Position numbers and translations under genes: made by a program. From contig DAOVUU010000132.1 of assembly GCA_030632405.1 (NCBI GenBank), forward strand, positions 1 to 6,802: a stretch of 6,802 nucleotides of DNA, given 5' to 3'. The notes under the pieces were generated by a model, which was not told the DNA's origin, made no database searches, and saw only the letters and a list, made by a program, of their open reading frames with translations. Positions 1 through 5,862 of this stretch are shown here, one piece after another; positions within the stretch are counted from its first letter, which is position 1; every line of letters begins with the position of its first letter. This stretch comes from Desulfobulbaceae bacterium. GTDB taxonomy: Bacteria; Desulfobacterota; Desulfobulbia; Desulfobulbales; Desulfocapsaceae.

Positions 1-1803
1 AACATGCAGGCAGAGCTGAATGACAAAGCTGAAAACGAATTGCTCAGAAAACAGGAAGAACTTACCACCTTCACTAAAGATCTTGAGAGATACCTCGTAT
101 CACTTCGCAACAGTTCTGTGTTGCACACCTACATTCGACATCCAGACAGAGAGAATCGAGCCACCGCCAATCAGCTTTTCTACGCAATCAGCAACACCAA
201 CTCCTCATTAATGCAGGTACGTTTTATTGATTTGGAAGGGATGGAAAAAATTCGAATCGACTGGAACACCGCAAAACAATGGCCGGAGATTATTGAGGAA
301 GAAGATCTCCAGAATAAAAGCAATCGTTATTATTTTATCGAAGCATCACAGATTCCAGCCAATGGTTTCTGGTATTCCAACCTTGATTTAAATGTTGAAC
401 ATAAAAAAATAGAAATCCCCTTTAAACCCGTCCTGCGTATAGCTTCACCAGTCTATATAGATCAACAGTTCAAGGGTATTGTCATCATAAACATTCATGC
501 CAGAGGGTTTTTGCAGAAATTCAAAGAAAGCCCTTTTTTCAACATTGCTCTGGTTGATCATGAAGGCCACTACCTTCTCCACTACCAGGAAAAATTTTCC
601 TGGTCTCGTTATCTTCAGACCGGTCACACGCTTGCAAAAGATTATCCTGACGAGGCATCAACCATTCTACAGGACACTGGTGGAACCCTGATATCTCTGG
701 ACAACCTGTACACAGCTTCCTTAGCATCTTTACTCAAGCAGGATCACGCCCACCTTCTTCTCATCCCGAAAAGCCAGGCCATTCAGGGGATGAAGCTGGA
801 ACGTCGACGGGCAATGTTTCTTATAATCGGTACGATCCTGCTGTTTTCCATCCCGCTCTCCCTTCTGATTTCCAGGATCCCGAGTAATTTAAACCAGAGA
901 ATTAACAGCCAGAATGCAACTCTGCAGGAAAAGGTTGATCTTATCGACCTAAATATTATCACCTCAACCACAGATAACAGAGGGGTGATCACAGACGTCA
1001 GCACAGCATTCTGTCAAATATCGGGTTTTTCCAAAAAGGAGCTCATTGGCCAGAAACCTCAAATTGTAAGACATCCCGATATACCGGTGGATGTAACGGA
1101 AAATCTGAGGAGAACCGTTCGAGCAGGTCAGACGTGGAAGGGTGAGTTACACAACAGGAGCAAGAATGGATCCTCATACTGGACCGACACAACTATCTTC
1201 CCCAAATATAACAATACAAACAACACTGTCAGCTACACAGCCATTTATCATGATTCCACCGACAAAAAGCGTATTGAAAGACTTTCCCTGACAGACGTAC
1301 TTACCGGTCTTCACAACAGACGTTCCTTCAACGAAACACTGGATATAGAATTAAGCCGTGCCATGCGTGACAAAAAAATGCTCGGCTTTGCGATGCTCGA
1401 TATCGATTACTTCAAGCAGTACAATGACCACTATGGTCATCAGAAAGGCGATGAGGTGCTCAGGGCCATTGGCCAGACCCTTAAACAGACCCTCGGTCGG
1501 AGTAGTGATTTTTGTTATAGACTTGGGGGCGAAGAATTTGGCGTCATCTTCTCAAACCTGTCAGCAACAGAGTCGCTCAATTTTACTGAAATTATCAGAA
1601 AATCAATTGAAAATCTCGCCATTGAACACCTTTGGGGCTGTGAAGGAAATGTCGTGACCGCCTCCTTCGGTCTCCTCTCCATTACTCCTGCTCCCGGGAT
1701 AACCGTTGACACCATCTATCAAAAAGCGGACCAGGCGCTCTACCAGGCAAAAGAGGGCGGCCGCAACCGTGTCTCCACTGACATCCTGAGCCGATCAGGA
1801 TAG
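1..1803 (+). CDS. Membrane-bound diguanylate cyclase, Cache-PAS-GGDEF (5' partial)
   Basis: Makes cyclic di-GMP from two GTP in response to a periplasmic and possibly a cytoplasmic signal. The frame is open to the left edge. Counting from the ATG at position 4 (599 residues): a helical stretch at 1-45, then a double-Cache-like sensor with family-typical segments (VRFIDLEGMEKIRID 72-86, RIASPVY 145-151, IALVDHEGHY 181-190). A transmembrane helix follows at about 270-290, a PAS domain at about 312-425 (RHPDIP 356-361, then NRSKNGSSYW), and a GGDEF domain at about 427-592. The GGDEF domain has LTDVLTGLHNRR, a metal-binding D466 in LDIDYFK, active-site GGEEF at 508-512 and product-inhibition motif RSSD at 499-502, five residues before it. 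It should therefore be active and feedback-inhibited. Proteins of this layout normally have a first membrane helix before the sensor. None is seen and no upstream ribosome site is visible, so the true start is probably outside the window. The ligand cannot be told from sequence. Confidence 0.93.
   Translation, partial: NMQAELNDKAENELLRKQEELTTFTKDLERYLVSLRNSSVLHTYIRHPDRENRATANQLFYAISNTNSSLMQVRFIDLEGMEKIRIDWNTAKQWPEIIEEEDLQNKSNRYYFIEASQIPANGFWYSNLDLNVEHKKIEIPFKPVLRIASPVYIDQQFKGIVIINIHARGFLQKFKESPFFNIALVDHEGHYLLHYQEKFSWSRYLQTGHTLAKDYPDEASTILQDTGGTLISLDNLYTASLASLLKQDHAHLLLIPKSQAIQGMKLERRRAMFLIIGTILLFSIPLSLLISRIPSNLNQRINSQNATLQEKVDLIDLNIITSTTDNRGVITDVSTAFCQISGFSKKELIGQKPQIVRHPDIPVDVTENLRRTVRAGQTWKGELHNRSKNGSSYWTDTTIFPKYNNTNNTVSYTAIYHDSTDKKRIERLSLTDVLTGLHNRRSFNETLDIELSRAMRDKKMLGFAMLDIDYFKQYNDHYGHQKGDEVLRAIGQTLKQTLGRSSDFCYRLGGEEFGVIFSNLSATESLNFTEIIRKSIENLAIEHLWGCEGNVVTASFGLLSITPAPGITVDTIYQKADQALYQAKEGGRNRVSTDILSRSG
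1783..1801. terminator. Possible hairpin at the convergent gene junction
   Basis: A perfect 7-bp inverted repeat, ATCCTGA (1783-1789) and TCAGGAT (1795-1801), with a 5-nt loop, covers the last codons of the cyclase gene. It sits just before the 19-nt gap separating it from the converging dppF. No T-tract follows on either strand, so it is not a standard intrinsic terminator. It is the only compact inverted repeat I noticed at this junction. A role in ending one or both transcripts is a weak inference. Confidence 0.25.
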
Positions 1804-1822
1804 ATCCTGCGGCGAAAAGACT

Positions 1823-2836
1823 CTATTTCAACCACCCCTCTGCCGCGCCATGGCAGGCAACAGCAGTTTTACCATCTTCTTTTATAAGCTGAGGGACCTG
1901 CCTGAAACATATTTCTCTGGCGTAGGGACATCTGGTATGAAATACACATCCTGGAGGCAAATTGATGGGTGTAGGCACATCTCCCGGCAGCCTTGTATGG
2001 GAAAAGCGCTGGCCAAGTTTTGGTATGGCGGAAAGCAGAGCCTGGGTATAGGGATGGTTGGGATTGGAAAAGAGATGCTCTGTCTCACCAAACTCACAGA
2101 GTGATCCCAAATACATAACAGCAACTTTATTTGAGATATGCTCCACAACGGATAGATCGTGACTGATAAACAGATAGGTGAGATCGTTCTCCTGCTGAAG
2201 ATCCATCAGCAGATTAAGAATCTGAGCCTGAATAGATACATCAAGAGCTGCAATCGGTTCGTCTGCTACGATAAAATCAGGGTCTAATGTAAGAGCCCTG
2301 GCAATGGAAATCCTCTGCCGCTGTCCACCGGAAAATTCGTGGGGAAACCGGTCCTGCCAATCAGGATCAATACCCACCTGTTTCATCACCTTGATGATTT
2401 TCTCTTTTACCTGTTCCCTCGTCATTGATGGGTGATGAAAATGAATAGGCTCACTCAGAATATCTTCGACCGTCATCCGCGGATTGAGAGAAGCGTAGGG
2501 ATCTTGAAAAATCATCTGCATCCGGGTTCTGTAATACTTCAACTGTTTTTCGGAGAGCTGGTCTATGCGCTTGTCCTGATAATAAATTTCCCCACTATTG
2601 GGAGGATACAAACTCATAACAGTTCTGGCCAAAGTTGATTTACCACAACCCGATTCACCGACAACAGCGACCGTTTCACCCTTAAGAATATCAAAACTGA
2701 TATCATTTACAGCTTTGACAATCACCTCCTGGCGACTGATGCGACCACCGGTAAAACGGAGTTGTTCCAGCCATCCACCAGAGATGTCAAAATATTTGAC
2801 GAGATTGCGGATACTGACTAAAACATCGGTTTTCAT
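1823..2836 (-). CDS. dppF: Peptide ABC transporter ATP-binding protein DppF/OppF
   Basis: One of the two cytoplasmic ATPases that drive peptide import. From the ATG at 2836 it is 337 residues, usual for the family. Motifs: Walker A GESGCGKST (60-68), Q-loop IFQDP with Q111, signature FSGGQ (168-172), Walker B FIVADEP (188-194), D-loop ALDVS, and H-loop H226 in ISHDL. The C-terminal oligopeptide-transporter extension has NPNHPYTQALLSAIP and cysteines spaced C-x5-C-x6-C-x17-C (C297, C303, C310, C328). In related DppD-type proteins these bind a [4Fe-4S] cluster. Start choice: an in-frame GTG at 2857 would add seven residues and has AGAAGG only 4 nt upstream. The ATG has AAGAAGGG about 10 nt upstream and places the N-terminus where relatives usually begin, so I prefer it. 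It is the last gene of the operon, 74 nt after dppD. ADEPIAALDVS is a slight variant of the common DEPVSALDVS. It could equally be called OppF, since substrate class is not set by the ATPase. Confidence 0.93.
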   Translation of the reverse strand: MKTDVLVSIRNLVKYFDISGGWLEQLRFTGGRISRQEVIVKAVNDISFDILKGETVAVVGESGCGKSTLARTVMSLYPPNSGEIYYQDKRIDQLSEKQLKYYRTRMQMIFQDPYASLNPRMTVEDILSEPIHFHHPSMTREQVKEKIIKVMKQVGIDPDWQDRFPHEFSGGQRQRISIARALTLDPDFIVADEPIAALDVSIQAQILNLLMDLQQENDLTYLFISHDLSVVEHISNKVAVMYLGSLCEFGETEHLFSNPNHPYTQALLSAIPKLGQRFSHTRLPGDVPTPINLPPGCVFHTRCPYAREICFRQVPQLIKEDGKTAVACHGAAEGWLK

Positions 2837-2869
2837 GGATTCTATTCCCTTCTTCACTTAGCCTTCTAA

Positions 2870-2907
2870 CACTTAGAGTTTTTTACAGGATTGTAACCCT
2901 CTCAGTG
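2870..2907 (-). promoter_or_regulatory. Potential stem-loop in the dppD-dppF gap
   Basis: Read on the minus strand, CACTGAGAG (2907-2899) pairs with CTCTAAGTG (2878-2870), eight of nine positions with one G/A mismatch. Inside it, TTACA pairs with TGTAA around an ATCC loop, separated from the outer stem by an asymmetric GG/AAAA internal loop. The structure nearly fills the space between the dppD stop and the dppF ribosome site. No T-tract follows, so it is not a standard terminator. It could tune dppF translation or mark an RNA-processing site; both are inference. Confidence 0.35.
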
Positions 2908-2910
2908 ACT

Positions 2911-3873
2911 CTATTTTACCATATGGCAGGCAACCTGAATTCCACTCTGCTTTGTCTCCAGAGCAGGTCTTGTGGACCGGCATATCGCTTCAACCAGACT
3001 ACACCTGTTGGAAAAAGGGCAACCTGGTGGAATTTTGGCAAGTCCTGGCATGACCCCCGGAATCTGATTTAATCTCTTTGACCTGGCAGCACGCTGCGGC
3101 AGCGCTCCCAGGAGACCGACCGTATAGGGATGTTGGGGGTCCCGGGTAATCAATGCGGTTGAGCCAAGTTCCACTATGGTTCCGGCATACATTACCGCAA
3201 TTCTCTGGGTAACCTGGGACACCACGGCCAGATCGTGGGTAATAAGCATAAGGCCCATATTATCTGATTCGCACAGTTCAAGCATAAGATCAAGAATCTC
3301 GGCCTGGATAGTCACATCCAGGGCTGTAGTTGGCTCATCTGCAATAATAAGACTTGGATCGGTAAGAAGTGAAATAGCGATGACAATTCGCTGCCGCATG
3401 CCTCCTGAAAATTCATGGGGAAATTGTTTGAGCCGTTTTTCAGATGACGGAATATACACTTTTTTGAGTTTTTCTATACAAATCCGATCGGCCTCTGCTG
3501 TGGAGATCTGCCGATGTGCCTGGAGCGTTTCACGCATCTGCGAACCAATAGTCAACACAGGATTCAGCGTCATCATCGGATCCTGGAAAATCATGCTTAT
3601 CTGATTTCCTCTTATCGAGCGCATCTCTTCATAGGTGCAGCTTGCAAGGTTTTTTCCCTGAAACTGAATTTCCCCTGAGGCGATGAATCCCGGCTTTGAG
3701 ATCAGTTGGATAATGGAAAAGCCGAGAACCGATTTCCCTGCCCCGGATTCACCAACAACTCCCAGCCGTTCCCCTTCCTCTATGGTCAAACTGACATCGT
3801 TGATTGCTCGCAGGGTGCTCTTACGCAGGGCAAAATCTACATTGAGACGACTGATGGAAAGCAGTGTTGACAC
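2911..3873 (-). CDS. dppD: Peptide ABC transporter ATP-binding protein DppD/OppD
   Basis: The second cytoplasmic ATPase of the importer, expected to pair with DppF beneath the DppB/DppC channel. It has 320 residues, close to the family norm. Motifs: Walker A GESGAGKS (41-48), Q-loop Q97 in IFQDP, signature FSGGM (155-159, with the FSGGMRQR form typical of DppD/OppD), Walker B LIIADEPTTALD (175-186), and H213 in ITHDL. The C-terminal extension has DPQHPYTVGLLGALP and then C285, C291, C298 and C316, the same C-x5-C-x6-C-x17-C spacing as DppF. In a characterised DppD this motif holds a [4Fe-4S] cluster; that it does so here is inference. The start is GTG at 3873, chosen because AAAGGA lies 6 nt upstream and the next residues fit the usual N-terminus. 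It begins 3 nt after the dppC stop, so translation is probably coupled. Paralogous to DppF. Confidence 0.94.
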   Translation of the reverse strand: MSTLLSISRLNVDFALRKSTLRAINDVSLTIEEGERLGVVGESGAGKSVLGFSIIQLISKPGFIASGEIQFQGKNLASCTYEEMRSIRGNQISMIFQDPMMTLNPVLTIGSQMRETLQAHRQISTAEADRICIEKLKKVYIPSSEKRLKQFPHEFSGGMRQRIVIAISLLTDPSLIIADEPTTALDVTIQAEILDLMLELCESDNMGLMLITHDLAVVSQVTQRIAVMYAGTIVELGSTALITRDPQHPYTVGLLGALPQRAARSKRLNQIPGVMPGLAKIPPGCPFSNRCSLVEAICRSTRPALETKQSGIQVACHMVK

Positions 3874-3876
3874 AGT

Positions 3877-4794
3877 TTATCCTTTGTACAGCTTGGGGTT
3901 CAGGTAATCCCGTACCCAGTCTCCAAGCAGGTTAATAACCAGAATAAGCAAAACCAGCAGGATACCGGGAAAAATCGTAATCCACCACGTTCCTGAAAAA
4001 ATATATTCAAAGCCGGCGGTTATTAGTGAGCCAAGGGATGGTTTGGATTGAGGCATTCCCAGACCCAAAAAGGAGAGCGCCGCTTCACTCATAATGGCAT
4101 TGGCCACCTGCACGGTGGAGATAACCAGAACAGGAGACAGGGTGTTCGGCAGAATATGTCGCCACATGATCCTGATCTTGGAGAGTCCTATAACCCTGGC
4201 GGCTTCCACATACTCCTTTTTGCGCTCAGCCAGTACCGATGCTCTTACTGTACGGGCGTACTGCGGCCATTCGGCAAGGCCGATAATTAGAATGAGCAGA
4301 GGGGCGGCAATTTTTTCATAGTTGGCCACGCCAAACATCATCTGACAGGTTGCACCGATAAAGATAGCAATCATATAGGTGGAAAATGATAGCTGAACAT
4401 CTGCGATACGCATCAAGATGGTGTCAAAACGTTTGATATAGCCCGAGAGCAGTCCAATGATAATACCGATAAACGCCTGCAGAGCTACTGCTCCAAGACC
4501 GATAATAATGGATATCCGCATACCGTAAAGCATGGTGGAAAACATATCCCGTCCCATATCATCGGTGCCGAGTAGAAACTTTGCAGTCCCTTCATCTTTC
4601 CAGGCCGGGGGCAGCTCCGAATCCATTATGTCGATAGTCGTTTGATCATAAGGATCATGAGGAGCAAACAGTGGAGCTCCAAAGGCACTGATGACCAGAA
4701 CAAGAAGGATGGCAAAACTCACATAGGCTACAGGATCACGAAAAAAATAGTAGACGAAGTCCGATTCTTTCAGCTGCCGCCATCTTAGAGACAT
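3877..4794 (-). CDS. dppC: Peptide ABC transporter permease DppC/OppC
   Basis: Inner-membrane permease, one half of the peptide channel. It has 305 residues, normal length. An OppC-type N-terminal domain comes first: a membrane helix at about 22-44 followed by LFAPHDPYD and the conserved stretch around LGTDDMGRDMFS (75-86). The core permease domain has helices near 93-118, 133-155, 162-176, 220-245 and 272-292. The cytoplasmic EAA loop that docks on the ATPases is clear: YVEAARVIGLSKIRIMWRHI (195-214) followed by LPN. The sequence from 240 (LSFLGLGMPQSKPSLGSLI) is also typical of DppC. The start is ATG at 4794 with GGGGAG 8 nt upstream, inside the end of dppB. Only 1 nt separates it from the dppB stop. 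The last helix and LGDWVRDYLNPKL match the usual C-terminus, so the gene is intact. Assignment to DppC rather than OppC or NikC rests on operon context. Confidence 0.94.
   Translation of the reverse strand: MSLRWRQLKESDFVYYFFRDPVAYVSFAILLVLVISAFGAPLFAPHDPYDQTTIDIMDSELPPAWKDEGTAKFLLGTDDMGRDMFSTMLYGMRISIIIGLGAVALQAFIGIIIGLLSGYIKRFDTILMRIADVQLSFSTYMIAIFIGATCQMMFGVANYEKIAAPLLILIIGLAEWPQYARTVRASVLAERKKEYVEAARVIGLSKIRIMWRHILPNTLSPVLVISTVQVANAIMSEAALSFLGLGMPQSKPSLGSLITAGFEYIFSGTWWITIFPGILLVLLILVINLLGDWVRDYLNPKLYKG
3880..3885 (-). promoter_or_regulatory. Ribosome binding site of dppD
   Basis: AAAGGA on the minus strand, 6 nt before the GTG start of dppD and directly abutting the dppC stop codon. It supports the non-ATG start and suggests that ribosomes finishing dppC help start dppD. 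Confidence 0.75.
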
Positions 4795-4795
4795 A

Positions 4796-5773
4796 TTATT
4801 TTCTCCCCGTCACACGGACCGTAGGGTTTACCAGCCCATAGATTATGTCTACGATGGTATTGACAACAACAAAGATGAAGCCCACCACAACGATATAGGA
4901 GACCATCAGCGCGGTATCAGCCCTTTCGACTGACTGGATAAACATGGAGCCCATACCCTGCCATTGAAAAACAGTTTCTGTCAGAATAGTAAAAGCGACC
5001 ATGATTCCAAGCTGAACACCGCCAACGGTGATAACAGGCAGGAGAGTATTCTTAAAGGCATGAACGTACCAGACACGCTTTGCTTTGATGCCTTTCGCCC
5101 AGGCATATTTAACGTACTCTGACTCCAGCACCTCCATCATTTCTGAGCGAATCAGTCGAATAAAAAGAGGCAGCATGATAGAAGAAAGAGCGATGGAGGG
5201 CATGATCAGATGAAGTAAACCATCTTTAGTCAGCATCCCGCTGTTCCAGAATCCAAAAAGCTTCACCGTCTCTCCACGACCAAAAGACGGCAACCAGCCA
5301 AGTTCAACAGAAAAAATATAGATCAGCAGGATAGCGGTGAGAAATACCGGCATCGACACCCCCAGGATCGAGCCACTCATGATTATCCGGCTCCAGATAT
5401 TTTTCGGATGTATCGCCGAATAAATTCCCAGAGGGATAGAGAGGAAAATAACAATCAATGAGGCACAGAAAACCAGCTCAAGAGTGGCCGGTGCCTTTGA
5501 CATAATTACCTCGGTCACCGGTTTTTTAAAAAAGTAAGATCGTCCCAGATCACCATGCAGAGCGTCATTCAGAAAGCGGCCATACTGCATCAGGAATGGA
5601 TCATTTAAACCAAGCTGCTGACGAATCTGTGCGCGTTCTACCGGGGTGACCCGCTCACCAACCAGTTCCCGTACCGGATCGCCAAAGTTGTGTTTAATAG
5701 CAAAACCGATAAAACTGATAACCACCATGACTATCAGTCCTTGAGCAATACGCCGTACAGTAAATGCGAACAT
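4796..5773 (-). CDS. dppB: Peptide ABC transporter permease DppB/OppB
   Basis: Inner-membrane permease, partner of DppC. From the ATG at 5773 it has 325 residues, normal for DppB. The N-terminal helix (about 8-26) begins with FAFTVRRIAQG, the usual DppB opening. A periplasmic region follows with GDPVRELVGERVTP, LGLNDPFLMQYGRFL and LHGDLGRSYFFKKPV, all family hallmarks. Further helices lie near 96-118, 132-154, 189-207, 247-269 and 290-314. The EAA loop is YVKYAWAKGIKAKRVWYVHA (220-239), followed by FKNTLLPV. The C-terminus LVNPTVRVTGRK is typical. An in-frame TTG at 5806 would add 11 residues, but it falls in the loop of a strong hairpin and those residues are not DppB-like, so I reject it. 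The SD before the chosen ATG is weak (GGA about 10 nt upstream), which may lower translation relative to dppA. Confidence 0.92.
   Translation of the reverse strand: MFAFTVRRIAQGLIVMVVISFIGFAIKHNFGDPVRELVGERVTPVERAQIRQQLGLNDPFLMQYGRFLNDALHGDLGRSYFFKKPVTEVIMSKAPATLELVFCASLIVIFLSIPLGIYSAIHPKNIWSRIIMSGSILGVSMPVFLTAILLIYIFSVELGWLPSFGRGETVKLFGFWNSGMLTKDGLLHLIMPSIALSSIMLPLFIRLIRSEMMEVLESEYVKYAWAKGIKAKRVWYVHAFKNTLLPVITVGGVQLGIMVAFTILTETVFQWQGMGSMFIQSVERADTALMVSYIVVVGFIFVVVNTIVDIIYGLVNPTVRVTGRK
4803..4808 (-). promoter_or_regulatory. Ribosome binding site of dppC
   Basis: GGGGAG on the minus strand, 8 nt upstream of the dppC ATG and lying within the last codons of dppB. The TAA-T-ATG junction points to translational coupling of the two permease genes. 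Confidence 0.7.
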
Positions 5774-5790
5774 AGTAGTAATGTCCAAGA

Positions 5791-5830
5791 TGCAGAAGGA
5801 TCCCAATCAGATGATTAGGATCCTTCTGTA
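5791..5830. promoter_or_regulatory. Strong stem-loop in the dppA-dppB gap
   Basis: CAGAAGGATCC (5793-5803) is a perfect inverted repeat of GGATCCTTCTG (5818-5828). After a C/A mismatch the 14-nt loop pairs further (AATC 5805-5808 with GATT 5813-5816), leaving a 4-nt AGAT loop. On the plus strand six Ts follow at 5832-5837, so it has intrinsic-terminator form in that direction. On the minus strand, the direction of the operon, six As precede it and no T-tract follows. Hairpins after the binding-protein gene are known in other peptide-transporter operons, where they stabilise that transcript or lower downstream expression. The same role is inferred here. The outer pair T5791/A5830 extends the stem past one wobble. 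Confidence 0.7.
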
Positions 5831-5862
5831 CTTTTTTATCCTGAATGGATGATGGTAAACAG

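Noticed and set aside
2880..2892. TTACA/TGTAA inverted repeat with adjacent T-run, considered as an intrinsic terminator after dppD.
   Set aside because: The T-run precedes the repeat on the plus strand, and As follow it in the operon direction, so the polarity is wrong for a terminator of the operon.
3176..3604. A 142-codon plus-strand open frame opposite dppD.
   Set aside because: It is antisense to conserved ATPase motifs, has low-complexity Ser/Arg-rich translation and no convincing ribosome site.
5774..5806. TTG at 5806 as the dppB start, giving a 336-residue protein.
   Set aside because: The codon sits in the loop of the strong hairpin, the added residues are not conserved DppB sequence, and an ATG at 5773 gives the standard N-terminus.
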